DNA of 64,000 nt, from positions 744,001-808,000 of the forward strand of contig ML978133.1 of the NCBI GenBank assembly GCA_010015805.1, in the 5' to 3' direction. Each line of letters begins with the position of its first letter. Positions within the stretch are counted from its first letter, which is position 1. The position numbers were made by a program, and so were the translations under genes. Below the pieces are notes generated by a model, which ran no database searches, was not told the DNA's origin, and saw only the letters and a program-made list of their open reading frames with translations. The DNA is from Rhizodiscina lignyota (lineage: Eukaryota > Ascomycota > Dothideomycetes > Aulographales > Rhizodiscinaceae). Of the stretch, positions 32,285 through 44,048 are shown in pieces.

Positions 32285-32707
32285 CTACTCTCCATCTCTT
32301 CTTTCTTCCTCCTCTCCAAATATTTGCTGCTGGAGCACAATACTATACACACTCGCCTTCAACAGCGTAAAGACTAAGCTCGTCTTCCTCTCCAGTCCCC
32401 TCAATCCATCTAATATCTCGGCACTCGGTCTCGCAGAGAGGTCGGACAGAAGGGACGACAGCTGTCACACAAGTCAGCTGGAGGCGAAGCAAACGTCGAC
32501 CGAAGTGTTATGATAAAAGGAGCACAAATGCAGACGCATACGCCAGAATTAGAGACGTGGAGAGAGACATACATTGTTCAGATTGCCCAGCAGCCTCGCG
32601 TACTCATCCAGCACTTCTTGTTCTAGCGGCGTGAGAGTCTCTCGGTCTTCTGAGTCTCCGCTGCTGCGTAGGCTATTTTGTAGGTCGTGTGATGTCGATG
32701 TTGCCAT
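32285..32707 (-). CDS. DAD3: DASH complex subunit Dad3
   Basis: Component of the DASH/Dam1 ring that couples kinetochores to microtubules. Two exons, 32707-32573 and 32461-32285, with an intron of 111 nt (GTATGT donor, TGTGACAG acceptor, phase 0), 103 residues. The Dad3 core spans the junction: LTPLEQEVLDEYARLLGNLN, then LSSLLSDLSARPSAEILDGLRGLERKTSLVFTLLKASVYS. All helical, coiled-coil-like; the C-terminus is very acidic. Each exon is short, so the gene is easily missed. Convergent with uS5m, 254 bp apart. Confidence 0.93.
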
Positions 32708-33521
32708 TGTGAATTGAGGATGGTCTGTCGAAGAATATCGAGACTTCGTGAAAGGCGGAAGCTGTGGCTCGCAAACGACCTCGGCGCGGGGTATGCGGTT
32801 TTATCAGATTGTATGCCCAGATGGAAGTGCAACCGTAAGGCTCGTGAAACTTCTGATGTCTTCAATGGCGTCTTGCGACTCACGCGTTTAGACGCGTTTC
32901 CCATGTGTTCATCGGAACAACCTCGGCGATGTGGAGAACAAATCAGGCTTCAAGCTGGTAATCACGAAAGGACATCCACCCAATGCTGACGAATCGAATT
33001 CTCAATCTTCTCAATTGTTTCAATTCTACATCCATCATCCGAGATAGTTGAGGGATCAGCTTTGCCGTCCAAGCAGACTTTCTCCTCTCCGCCAGTAGCA
33101 GTAGAAACAGAAGCAGACGCCATTAAGACAAGAAAGATCGCTCACAATTATGCTCCCCGACTCGCCAGACTCCAAACCAATGCTAATCAAAGGAGCGACT
33201 GCATGCGGAGAAGATAAACAATGACAGCAGAGACCAATTGAGAAAGAAAAGGGGGTTAGAGACACATTTTACAGAGGTTGTGCTGATCCGATGGCGCCGA
33301 TTTCCCATGCCATCACAGATAGCTGTAACACTTTGTGCGTGTGAACGGAGAGACATGCCATGCCCATAACCGCACGAGAGTCGAAATCTGGAAGCAGTCC
33401 AGCCATACTCTCTTGACTTGCTCAAATCTCCAGCGTGAAAACTCCGTCCAGTCTCCGCTAACCTCCGCACTCTCTATCCATATTTTTTCCACCCCACCCC
33501 AACCCCACCTCATCGGTACCT
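32708..33521. other. intergenic
   Basis: Promoter of DAD3 and 3' flank of the kinase gene. Frames on both strands overlap without domain support. Nothing else recognised. Confidence 0.5.
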
Positions 33522-35706
33522 CTAATCCGTATCATCCTGCACATCATGCCCCCCATGATGCAGCGTCACACTATTAAACTCCTCAAACGGATCTGGCGCC
33601 TCAATCCCATCATTCCCGGGCGTCGCGAGTCCGCTATCCAGCGGCACACCCTTCACCTTGGCCGCACTGATATCCACACTTTGAGACTCTTTCACGTTGC
33701 GGAAGTTGACCGTGTCGACGCCGCGGCCCTGGTGTGGGATGATCGGGGGCTTGCTGTGGCGCAGCAACGCCCACGAGGTGTACTTGAAGAAGGGGTGCGA
33801 CTTGACGTCGCTTGCGCCGGCACGCGAGCCAAGGCGGCGCAGTTCGTCTTTGATGAGGAGTTTGCGGATGAGGGATTTGCAGAGACTAGAAGAAAACGCA
33901 CTGTTAGCATGGTTTACCAACACGCCGTTGGCCATGCACTTACTTGGAAACATTCGGCGCGCCTGAACCTTCAGGGAAGGGTACGTCGTCTCTCAGGATA
34001 TTTGCGAATGTCGCATTGCGGTTCTTGCCCTTGAACGGGGTCGTTCCGTACAACATCTCGTAAATGAGGATGCCCAGCGTCCACCAGTCAACGGCGCTAG
34101 TATGTCCGCATCCCTTGATAACTTCTGGCGCGATGTACTCCTCGGTGCCTACAAACGAGTTTGTGCGGAAATCGGCAATGCAGGACTTGGTGTCGATGAC
34201 GGGGCCAGAGTTGGCATGGCCGCCGTTGCGACCAAGGATCATGGTAGGCTGGCCACCTGGACCGGATTGTTTCGAAAGATCAAAGTCTGACAACATAATG
34301 TGGCCGGACTGGTGGAGGAGGATGTCTGCGGAAGTCAGCGCAGGGATACTTGGCCGTCGGGGTAATGCAACTCACTTTCTGGTTTTAGATCACGGTAGAT
34401 GAACCCCATGAGATGGAGGTATTCCAGGGCTGCTGTGACTTCGGCGGCATAGAAGCGGGCGGCGTCCTCATCGACGCACTTGTTGGGCCTTGTTTGGAGT
34501 GCTGGGGTATGTCAACATTCTATTCTGACGAGGAGGAATGTGTGCAATTACCTCTGAAGAATTCACCACCACTGCAGTATTCCATGCAGAGATATAGATG
34601 ATCTTCCGACTGGAAAGAGTGATATAATGTGACAATGAATGGGTGGTTGCTCGTCGCGAGAATCTCCTGCTCTGCTAGCGCTCGCTTGATCTTGTTCCGC
34701 TTGATCATTTCCTTCTTGCTGAGCACTATATTGACTGTCAGCGATTGATTTGTCGCAATAGTAATAGAAGAAAGAAGAACATGCCTTTCATGGCGTATAG
34801 TCTTGACGACTTCTTCTCTCGCACCAAATAGACCTTGCCAACGTCTCCCTTGCCAATCAACTTGATCTTGTCGAAACTGCCCGGTCCAACTTCCACGTTG
34901 CGCACCTTTATTGAATTCGAGCTGTAGGTCCTACGGAAAGCAATGGCATTCCGAATCTGTCCAGGTGAAGGGATTGTGCCATCCTCAGACGGAGGCACGG
35001 GCAGCAGATGGCCGCCAGTCGCCTGGTCCACCAGCGAGACTGTCGATTGAGCAGCATCGACCATAACCGGCTCCTTCGAGAGCTCCGCGGTCGACGGCCT
35101 ATCTCCGGTGCCAATGGATTTGGCTTTAGCAAATAGACCTTGTGCGTTCGGTGCGGAGGCCACGCGACGAAGCTTACGTGCCAATTCCTCCTTGCCAGCC
35201 GTCATGGCCTTGTCATTCGCACCGCTCACCGCTTCGACAGGCTTGGCGCTTTGTATCCGCGGAGTGTCGGGTGGCGATGGAGGCACGCTGCCCTCATTGT
35301 GATGTCGCAGCACGGGGGGCCCTTGGTGGACGAAATAAGGGTTCGCATTCGCGGTAGGGGAGAGGCCGTCATCTAGGGGGTTGCCCTCGCTGGCCACAGT
35401 CGTCGACCTGTTTCTGGTGATGTGCGGGAGGAATCTCGACTGTCTGAATGATGACTTCTGGTCCTTCTCCGACTTTGGTGTTGCGGCGCCGTCGCCGAGA
35501 TTGAGATGCTTGCTGTCCTTCTCCCCCTTCTCCTTCTCTGCGCTGCTCGAGCTGTTGATGCGGAAGAAGTTCTTGATCTTCTGGCTGACCTGGTTGTTCG
35601 ATCCGGAGATTTGCGAGTTGCTGGTAAGAGGGATGCCGGAGAAGGTGCGTTTCGATTTCTCGACGGGCAGGGTCGAGGCGTGGCTCGACGAGAACAGCTG
35701 TGTCAT
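33522..35706 (-). CDS. nrc-2: AGC protein kinase, NRC-2 / Fpk1 type
   Basis: Serine/threonine kinase related to Neurospora NRC-2 and yeast Fpk1/Kin82, which phosphorylate lipid flippases and influence conidiation and polarity. Five exons: 35706-34785, 34725-34552, 34501-34376, 34325-33944, 33885-33522; 655 residues. Residues 1-270 are a disordered Ser/Pro-rich regulatory region. Kinase domain: [12 protein letters not shown] (glycine loop), YAMKV (catalytic Lys), [19 protein letters not shown] (DFD in place of DFG, as usual in this group), an insert before the activation loop, [12 protein letters not shown] and [13 protein letters not shown]. The C-terminal tail contains [11 protein letters not shown] and a NPFEEFNS-like hydrophobic motif, here DPFEEFNSV. 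Intron 1 starts GCATGT, a second GC-AG intron in the window. Confidence 0.93.
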
Positions 35707-37195
35707 GCTGGCGGTGGGGAGGGTGGCTGGAGTGATTGTGCTTCAATTGGAGGAGGAGAGGATGTTTCTCTGGGAGAGGCGGGAGATTGCAGTGGGAACG
35801 AAGGTGTGATCAGTTGGAGATAGGAGTAGGCCGCGGCGCCATGTCTCGAGCGTGGGACTTTGCGCTGGGGGGCTTTGATGAAGACGTCAGGGAGGATTGT
35901 CCGTAATCAGCGCGATGGAGGCAAGACCGCGGTTCTGATGGCAGGGCGGGCGGGTACAGGTGTCACTGCCTTCACAGGAGCAGTGAAAGGAGGGCTGGAA
36001 GGGCAGAGAAATTGGAATGGAACAGGAGGTATGTCGGTGGTTGATTTCTAAGTCTCGACTTAGGCGCAGCCGCAGCCGGAGGCAAGCCAAACCTGAGGGC
36101 AGGACCTCGCGGCGGGGCGCCAAGCGCGACCCTACCCTCTGCGCACTGCAGGGAGACGAGCGGCGCGGAACACGCTCGCGATAGGCAGCTCGATGCCCAT
36201 TATCCGATTTTCGTGCTGCAGATGCAACCCCCAATCACCGCGCGCCGCTGCTCGATGTCCTGCATTTATTCCACATGTTTCCTGAGATGCCCTTTGGGCT
36301 TTGCGGGGACACATCTTCCGCCACTATCGCGCGAAAAGCCTCTACTCGGGCAACGCCGAATTTTGCCTCAGCCCCCGGACGTCTCTCCCTACCTCCAGCT
36401 TACAAGGGCACTTCAGCCAGTATGACGTTACATCACTCATCAAGTCCGTATACGACAGCATTGCACGTTATGTTTGGTGGGTGTAAAGACACTCCATTTT
36501 CTGTTAAGCTGCCGCGTGGCTGCTGACTATTGTATCGTACACCCAAATGACAAAGGAAAAAAGAGAAAAGAAAATGGCCCGAGACTCGAAAGATCCTCCG
36601 CCAATGACCTGCGCAGAGCGCTGGTAAAAGGCCTCCAGATATCGAGAACAGCCAATATGAATCGAATCTTTTGGTGTATGCCTGCAAACTGAAACCTTTC
36701 GAAAACCACGACCTCAAGTCAAGCCTCATGTTCCACAATATCCGAAGACCTGTGAAGCAGTGATGCTCGTGTCGTATGCCCGAATACAAAAGAAAAGGTG
36801 CTGAATTTCAAGTGCAAGGGGTGGGATGTGAAAACTGTTCAAGTGAGTGTCGTGGGCTGATGTGCCCAATCCAAACCCGAAAGAAACTGTTGTACGCTGG
36901 TGCAAGTCAGGCCCATTGCCATACCACATTCAATGTCGAATGCAACTGGTCCTCCTTGCAACCGTTGTAGTAAGGACAGTAAGTCAGGGGAGTGACGTTT
37001 AACAGGAGAGTAAAGTAGGTCCGTCAGCCTTCGACCGCATTGGTGTCCTTTTGAGCCACCATTTTGTCGAAACTGGCGAGAAACGAAATCGTATAGCCGG
37101 GATCACAAAAGAGTATTTGTTGTTCAAACGTCGATGCACACTGGTCATAAACCGAGAGAGTGTCTAGAAGGACACGCGGCTCGATATTGAGTTGC
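35707..37195. other. intergenic
   Basis: About 1.5 kb upstream of the kinase gene and downstream of the eIF4E-motif gene. Long 5' regulatory or leader sequence is plausible for a developmental kinase. No supported gene. Confidence 0.5.
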
Positions 37196-40100
37196 TTATG
37201 GCTGTGGGTGCTCGTCGCGGTGCTTCGGGGGACCAAAGCGTTGGAACGTCTTAGTCTCAGGGCGCGTCGTCGGCGGCAGTGGGTTCTCCTCGCGGTGCTT
37301 CTTGACATCGGCGCGGTTCAGCTTCTTGACATCCTGGAACCTGCTGCGCCAGTGGGAACGACGATGGTCCTTCTGGATCTTGGTCAAGCTGTCCTCGTCC
37401 ATCAGGCTCTGTGGCTCTGCAGGCGAGACGATGCGGCTGCGCGTCATGTTGGTGAGGCCATTGGTGAAGCGCTCCGTGACCTGCTTAAGCTTCGAGGGCG
37501 AGATGTGCAACTTTGCCTGCGATATGGACTTGGCGGGAGAGTCGAACTTGGTGGTCGTGGTCTTCGTCGTGTCACTCACGTCCGTGTCGAGCTCAGCATC
37601 ATCGTCCGCAGCGCCATCGCACTGAGAGTCGCTCAGGTCCTTGCGCCTAGTGCCGATCGGGTTTGGGCGACGCCAGTCTTGACCATTGGCCCTGTGGCCG
37701 GGATATTCGCGCCTGGAGAGAAAGTGGGAACCATTGTGACTGCCGGTAGAGACGTGGTTGCGAGCGTCACCAGAGACGTTGCGAGTGCCAGTATAGACAT
37801 GGTTGCGAGCACCACCCGAGACGTTGCGGTTGTTAGTAGAGACGTCGTTGCGAGCACCACCCGAGACATTGCGATTGCCGGTAGCGACCTGATTGCCAGC
37901 GATGCTATTCGAAAGTCGAGCAGCCTGGTCAGCTCTAATGCCGCTGATTTGCTCGGCACGAAGCATCTCATCCCTCCAGACCCATTGGGGCTGCCCATCC
38001 TCATTGGTTGCGTCTGGCTGCATCATGCGAGCATCTGCGGTCTGCGCGCGATTCATCGAAGGGACATGGGTGATGGTCGAGAGCGAGCGACGACGGTTGA
38101 ACTCAATAATAGGGTCCTCGATCTTGTTCGGTTCGCCCACAGAGCCGCGATCCGTGACACCGAAGCCAGTCGCAGTGTACCAGTTCGCGATTGGCGACCC
38201 GTTCATCATGCTGGAAAGCGGCATAGGATCGGACTTGATGCGCGTGAGTGGCGAGCTTCCGTATTCTGGTCTCAGCGGATCTGATCCAGTACGTCCAGCT
38301 CCATATCCATGGAGAGCTTGCAAGTTGGTAGCAGATGCGCGAGCTTCCGTATTGCCAAACGCATTGCCCGATGCGACCCGCTCGTGGAAGCTGCGCTTGC
38401 TGGAATGACGCGAGTGGCCTCTCTCTGGCGTAGCACGCGCCGTAGAGTTTTGAGACTTTCGATCACGATCCGATAGCCCCTGGTAGTAGCCTGCGCAAGA
38501 CTCATTGGTCGGAGGCGTGAAGGGAATACCTTGCATGCCGAACAAGTAGGCCGCCCTCCATTCAGCAGATTTCCCTTCAGTTGTCTCCATGTAGTTTGCC
38601 CGGTTGGGAGTCACGTTGTTGGGGAGATTGTGCGCAGAGTCGAAGTAGGTATCGTATGGGTGATGGCCAAAGTCAATGCGCGACTGCGTCGGGATGACGG
38701 GATTTGCATAGTTTGGCTTGAAGCTGGGCATGCTGTCGCGATTCCAGGACGACATGCGGCGCTCAACGGAGGAGACCTGGGAAGTGTTGAACTGATGAAC
38801 CTCATTCGGACCAGGAGTACCGGCCTGCGAAGTGACAACAGAGTTGCGCACCCAGTCCTTCTGCGGCGTCGTGTTGTGCATTTGGCCAGAGAACGCGGAT
38901 CGCTCTGCACCTGGTGGAGCACCGATGGGCCTGTTGAACGTGTGCTTCGTCTGCGAATGCTCGGCCGCATTGTTGGGGAAGAAGTTTGTCGTCGACACAC
39001 TGGTGTCGCTCTCACGGTTGGTGCGACCAAGCCAGGTGTTGTGGGTCACAGGATGCGGCGCAGGAGGATTGACAGGAGACGGCGAGGGTGGGATGAAGAT
39101 GTTCCTCGGCTCGTAAGTTGGGCTGCGTGGATCCAACACGGATTTGGCGACGGACTTATTGGGCTCGTTGACTGGCGCTCTAATCTCGACAGCGTGAGAT
39201 CGCCTATCACGACGCGAGAAGGCAGAGGTTGGAGAGATCTGTCTCGTGTTTCCGGTCTGGCCAAAGCCACCGCCAACCTGAGAGTAACCATGCTGGTAGT
39301 TGGCTTGAGGCTGGATGGAGTAGCCTAAGTAGCCGGTATTCTGGACAGAAGGATTGTCCACATTGGCATTGTGGATCGGAGCACCATAATTGACCATCGC
39401 CAAGCCTGCATGAGCAGGCGCAGAGTAGTACGAAGTGGGTATCGCCCGGGCGTTCGTGCGCTGGGCTTCCGTCGACTGGCCGTTCGCAGCAGCAGGATAC
39501 GCGACATTCAAAAAGCTTGGAAACTTTGGCGAGCCCCGGTACGCATGAGTGACAAGCGCAGCACGCGCGGAGGAAGGTGGTGATCCGTCCAACGCTTTCT
39601 CTAGATCATTCTTGATGTGACGATATCTGTCCATCTCGAGGACGTAGTAGCGCTTCTTCTGCACAATTTCCTGCTTCGCTTTTGCAGAGAGTATACGTTC
39701 CTTCATCACTTCGTCGCGCTCGAGCGCGTTGTGTTCGTCCTTGAGCTTGGCGATGTGCTTGGTCACGAGTATGATCTGGTTGCTCAACGACATCTTGTCC
39801 TCATCAAAATCGGCGACCAGGTCGAGCTGGTTAAACTTGACAGCGCCAGCGCCTGGACCAAGAGGTTGGCGCTGGTCGGTGTAGTGAGAAGTATCACACG
39901 CATTTTGCAACAAGGGAGGAATACTTACAGATGGGAATGGGTAGTTGGGAGAGATCATGCCGATGCCACTATTTGGCGAAAGCTCTCTGACGAAGCCGTC
40001 CACAACCTGACAAAGTTGGCCTTCGGTACTTAACGCGACGAATCCGTTGGGGACGTCGCCAGGGAACACGCGTCCGATTGGGACGGAGGAAACCACAGAG

Positions 40101-40786
40101 TGGTTGAAGGGAAGAACCGGCATGTTGGAGTAGGGGTACTGGTTGTACGAAGCACCAATCGAGAAATCAGTGGGAACAATGCGGCCACCTGCTGTCACGC
40201 GTCTGCCTGGAGGTGAACCGTGCTCTTTGATCAGCTTTTCGATCTTTGCTTTCTTGACGGAAGGCGACGGCGATGGCTTTTTTGTTGCCGCCGTAGCAGA
40301 GACGTCCTTTGGCGTTGCGACGTCCACAGCGGCTGGACGGGCAGCAGGATCACTATTCTCGCCTTTTTGAACAATCACAGGGATCGAGACTGAAGGCCTG
40401 AGAACGTGTTCTGAAGAACAGAGCGCGTTGTCAGTTAAACTTACACACCTCTGAAGAGTTGGAGCTTTGAAAGGGGAAGTGGGCAAAAAGCGATGATCTC
40501 TGACCACAAAAGTGGTGCGGAGATCCAAAGGGGAGAAAGGTGAAAGAGAAAGAAAAGAAGAGAAGAGGGCGAGAGTTTTTGTAGAAGATTGGAGCCTGGT
40601 GTTGATGAGCCGCCGAAGAAAGCGGGTGGCTGGGTGTTGTTGTGAAAAACTCAAAAAAAACGCTAAATCAAAACAACACGTACCTTTGATAGCCTCCTCA
40701 TCACCAAATTTCTCGAGCGACACGGCACTTTCCGAAACTGATTGGCGCACGGCCAATAGTTCTTCGACGCGATAGGTCGGAGCCAT
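37196..40786 (-). CDS. long disordered protein with N-terminal eIF4E-binding motif
   Basis: Three exons (40786-40684, 40410-39929, 39871-37196) give 1086 residues. The first residues, MAPTYRVEELLAVR, contain YRVEELL, a textbook YxxxxL-phi eIF4E-binding motif, so a translational repressor or 4E-binding role is inferred. Start at ATG 40786 puts the motif at the terminus; an in-frame ATG at 40873 would add 29 residues. Residues of about 215-290 form a coiled coil (LSNQIILVTKHIAKLKDEHNALERDE...). Most of the rest is Asn/Ser/Pro-rich and disordered. Near residues 960-1010 there are three tandem 15-residue repeats. The Lys/Arg-rich C-terminus may bind RNA. The first intron is unusually long, 273 nt. 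Confidence 0.8.
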   Translation of the reverse strand: MAPTYRVEELLAVRQSVSESAVSLEKFGDEEAIKGTCCFDLAFFLSFSQQHPATRFLRRLINTRLQSSTKTLALFSSFLSLSPFSPLDLRTTFVVRDHRFLPTSPFKAPTLQRCVSLTDNALCSSEHVLRPSVSIPVIVQKGENSDPAARPAAVDVATPKDVSATAATKKPSPSPSVKKAKIEKLIKEHGSPPGRRVTAGGRIVPTDFSIGASYNQYPYSNMPVLPFNHSVVSSVPIGRVFPGDVPNGFVALSTEGQLCQVVDGFVRELSPNSGIGMISPNYPFPSVSIPPLLQNACDTSHYTDQRQPLGPGAGAVKFNQLDLVADFDEDKMSLSNQIILVTKHIAKLKDEHNALERDEVMKERILSAKAKQEIVQKKRYYVLEMDRYRHIKNDLEKALDGSPPSSARAALVTHAYRGSPKFPSFLNVAYPAAANGQSTEAQRTNARAIPTSYYSAPAHAGLAMVNYGAPIHNANVDNPSVQNTGYLGYSIQPQANYQHGYSQVGGGFGQTGNTRQISPTSAFSRRDRRSHAVEIRAPVNEPNKSVAKSVLDPRSPTYEPRNIFIPPSPSPVNPPAPHPVTHNTWLGRTNRESDTSVSTTNFFPNNAAEHSQTKHTFNRPIGAPPGAERSAFSGQMHNTTPQKDWVRNSVVTSQAGTPGPNEVHQFNTSQVSSVERRMSSWNRDSMPSFKPNYANPVIPTQSRIDFGHHPYDTYFDSAHNLPNNVTPNRANYMETTEGKSAEWRAAYLFGMQGIPFTPPTNESCAGYYQGLSDRDRKSQNSTARATPERGHSRHSSKRSFHERVASGNAFGNTEARASATNLQALHGYGAGRTGSDPLRPEYGSSPLTRIKSDPMPLSSMMNGSPIANWYTATGFGVTDRGSVGEPNKIEDPIIEFNRRRSLSTITHVPSMNRAQTADARMMQPDATNEDGQPQWVWRDEMLRAEQISGIRADQAARLSNSIAGNQVATGNRNVSGGARNDVSTNNRNVSGGARNHVYTGTRNVSGDARNHVSTGSHNGSHFLSRREYPGHRANGQDWRRPNPIGTRRKDLSDSQCDGAADDDAELDTDVSDTTKTTTTKFDSPAKSISQAKLHISPSKLKQVTERFTNGLTNMTRSRIVSPAEPQSLMDEDSLTKIQKDHRRSHWRSRFQDVKKLNRADVKKHREENPLPPTTRPETKTFQRFGPPKHRDEHPQP
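37751..37885 (+). repeat. three 45-bp in-frame tandem repeats
   Basis: Copies at 37751-37795, 37796-37840 and 37841-37885, with a partial fourth. They encode (minus strand) units of 15 residues built on RNVSGGARNHVxTxx. Differences are point changes only, so the array arose by in-frame duplication. Confidence 0.9.
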
Positions 40787-41723
40787 ATCCGCAATGTGTT
40801 GCAAGCACGAGCTCGTGGCAGCTGTGAATGATTCGAGGTAGAGCACTCCGTTGACGGCGGTAGACCCTATCATAGTGATGAGACGTTAACTTTGCTGCCT
40901 AGCTAGTGATGCCCAACACAAAGACTGACTTTCGATCCCGCTTCACAGTGAAGCCCGTGTTAAGCCCAAGGGGCGAAGTGACACCAACAGCCCGCTGATG
41001 AATCAATGAGCGGAAGAACGAGCGTATCCAAGGCTCCCAAGCAATGGCAATGGCAATGAGTGAAGTGACTGCACAGAGGCACGACAGCGAGCTTGTCCAG
41101 AGAAAGACGGCGTGATTGTGAATGGTTTGATGGAAGAAAGGTTCAGACGAGGACGAGGATGGGGACGAAGAAAATATACCATTGCTGCCCATTTGCACTT
41201 CCCTTCAATTAATCCTTATAGCAATGACTTCCTGACTTTACTTCTCGCCCCGGGAAAGGCTTTCTGGCCTTCAATAGCAGGTGGTGCGCGTGTGGTCGTC
41301 GTGACGTTGCTGTTTACCTTCCTATTCGGGAAGTGACGAAGTCTCCCGCATCGAAAACTTCACCTTCAACAATCGATGCACTACACTTTTAGAAGCCGCA
41401 ATTGCACATCATTTTGCAACAGCAGCCCCAGAGTAACGCAGGCGAGATCCATTATTCTTGCCCTTTAGTAATTTTCTTCTGCTGCCAGTGAAAGCCAGTT
41501 GGGCGCAGTTTGGGAATCTCATCAGAAGCTTCTTCGTCACCTCCATGTCTCTTAATCCACTCCCATAGATACTAGAAATTGTAATGTCCCATTCCCAGGT
41601 AAGCAAAACTCCCAGCTGTCTTATGCTTCCAGGTCGCTGTCCGTGTATCCCATTGAACGCCAACGCTATGCATCACTTAGATCAGAACACTTCTCTCGAT
41701 GGGCAACTCGTGTCAAGGTGCAA
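40787..41723. other. intergenic
   Basis: About 0.9 kb between the starts of the eIF4E-motif gene and the MRE11 stop. A minus-strand ATG frame at 40899-41192 with one hydrophobic segment was judged a chance frame in the promoter/leader. Confidence 0.5.
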
Positions 41724-44048
41724 TCAACGACGGGCCCGACTAGTCCGAGGCGGCGGAGCGGCGGACTCGAAAGCGTCATCGTCATCCGAGATCTCATCAT
41801 CACTCTGTTCCACAGTTAGAGGTGCCACACTCACGAGCAAACCAAAGTGACTCACCGGTTCCCTTGCCTTCTTTCGAGATCCATTAGCCTGCCGAGTCTG
41901 CGTTGCAGGCTGAGAGAAGTTGAGCATAGTCTGCCTGCTCGAGGTGCTCTTCGCCGGCGCCTTCTTGACAGGCGACGCGGTGCGCTTGGCAGGGGCACGT
42001 GCGGCTGGCTTCTTCGCAATCGACTTTGTTGGTTGAACAAAGACATCGTCGTCAGATTCATTTATCAGCATAACGTCGTCCTGGTCCTCGTCATCTTCGA
42101 CAACCGGCTTCTTCGAACGGCTTCCTTTGGCGGCAGAGGCAGCAGTGGAAGTCTTGCGTGTTGTCGTAGTTGCTTTACCACCGCGACCGCGACCGCGGCC
42201 ACGAGTAGACGAGGCCCTTGGCTGAGTATCTGCGAGATCTTCTTCGCCATCATTCATGGCTACGTCGCCGTCGTTGTCGAAGACGGTAGACGCAGGGTCG
42301 TCAGCCCACGACCCATCAATATCACTATCCCAATGATCTGGCTTCGGCTTGAGCTTCCGCTTTTTCTGCTCAACAAATTAGTAAATTGGTCATTCATGAC
42401 TCGTGGGATGGCTTACAGAGATGTGCTTCACTTTGCCCGCAGCAAACTCGTCTTCCAACTTCTTCCTGCGCTCCTCCAATGCGTCGCGAAGCTCTTCCTC
42501 TGCCTCGGCCGCCTGGTCGAAGAGAACCTGAATGGCGCCATTTGCATGCTCTTCTACGAAGCTCTGCATAGCTTCCTTGTCATCCTTGTCGATGAACTGG
42601 CTCACAGCGTCCCCAAAGATGTTTTCCGGAAGCACTTGGAGCTTTTGCGCCGATAAGAACTCCCTCACAATCTTGCCAATCTTCACACTCTCGACCATCT
42701 CTGCCAAGACAGATTCCTCAGGCATGTCCGGAGCATTTTTGCCTCTGCGTGTCGCGCTCGTCTTCTTGCGATAAAACTGCACGACATCGTTGATGTTGGC
42801 CACATGGGTCATGAAGCGATTGGAGAACCTCTGGGGATTCTCTGTCTCATATTTACCACCGTCAGGAGCAGTGTACTCCACCCTGAGGCGGATGAGCGGT
42901 AAGGGAGGCTCCATCTCCTCTTCGTCTTCGTCGTCATCGGGCTCCAGGGCCTCCTTCCACTCTTGATTAGCCTCTTTGATCATTTCTTCCACAGTCTCAA
43001 TCAGGTGTCCTGTGACCAGCGTGCGGTTGTTTTCCTTCCTCGCCGCATCTCTCAATGCGTGCTCCTCCGAGAGCACCATCTCCCTTATGACAAAAGGCCT
43101 CACGGTCTTCAAGCGGATAGGCTCACACTTGAACTCCTTGCCTGTGATGCTCACGACAGCAACATGCTTCGGAACTGCCTCGCCAGGCATGAGGGATGTT
43201 GCGACTGATGAACCAGGCTGCATGACATGAAAGCCCATCTCGGGATTGTACCGCGGCTCTATTAGACATTCGTGCTCATGGCCCCAGATTACCAATTTCA
43301 TAAACTGGGGAAGCATTTCCTCGGCAAGGTAGCTAGTTTCTGTGTGCGCAGCGTGATTCTGGTGAACGCACAGGAGATTGAACCAGTCGTCCTTTTGGAC
43401 ATTCGGTTGGAAAAATTTAACGTTCTTATCCCTGAAAGTGTGCCAGAGTCGCTCGTCACGCACATTGCTGATGCCATAAAGCGCAAGCTTCGTCCGGCCC
43501 TTCTGAAGAAGCACCGGCTTGACGGAGATGTTGTCTGCTTCGGGCACTCGGCCAAAGTAGTTGATGAGTCCAGACACTTGCAGAAGGTCAAGCGCAGCGA
43601 GATTTGCTTCTCCACTGGGGTCATCGTGGTTGCCATGAATAGAGAATATGGGAATCCCAACGTTCATATCGGGATCCTGGTAATTGGCATGAGGAAAAGC
43701 GCCTTGAAAGTTCTCACTCGCATCGCTCAGCATCTCCAGCTCGCAGGGTTTGTCACCCATGCAGTTCATCCGTATCGACCGCATGACTTGATACATCGAC
43801 TTTCGCGAAGGCTTGTTCTCATGAAACAAGTCGCCAGCGAGCAGGACCATGTCGACATCGCGTTCTTTCGCCAGGCACATGATCTCGTGAAAGGTCTTCC
43901 AGCTGTCGTCCCCGCGAATCGCATCTCGCTCATTGTAACCGACATGGTTGTCTGTCGACACCAATATGCGGATCGTATCCGCCTCTACAATACTGACTTA
44001 GCTAGATTTGCTACATTAGCATCTGGCGACATTACCTGTTGGAGGCAT
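41724..44048 (-). CDS. MRE11: DNA double-strand break repair nuclease Mre11
   Basis: Nuclease of the Mre11-Rad50-Nbs1 complex that processes DNA ends in repair, meiosis and telomere care. Exons 44048-44036 (13 nt), 43984-42417, 42365-41856 and 41804-41724; 723 residues. The Mn-dependent phosphoesterase motifs are all present: LVSTDNHVGY, LLAGDLFHENKP, FSIHGNHDDP, VHQNHAAH and VIWGHEHE. The capping domain follows, then an acidic DDDEDEEEMEPP loop. The tail has a Gly/Arg-rich block (STRGRGRGRGG) as in other Mre11 proteins and ends with an acidic SDDEISDDDD patch before SRARR. Complete and apparently functional. Confidence 0.97.

Noticed and set aside
38531-39328. 265-codon plus-strand frame
   Set aside because: Shadow of the long minus-strand eIF4E-motif gene; no independent support.
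40899-41192. Minus-strand ATG frame of 98 codons with one hydrophobic segment
   Set aside because: Overlaps the promoter/leader of the eIF4E-motif gene, low complexity Ser run, no family or splice support.
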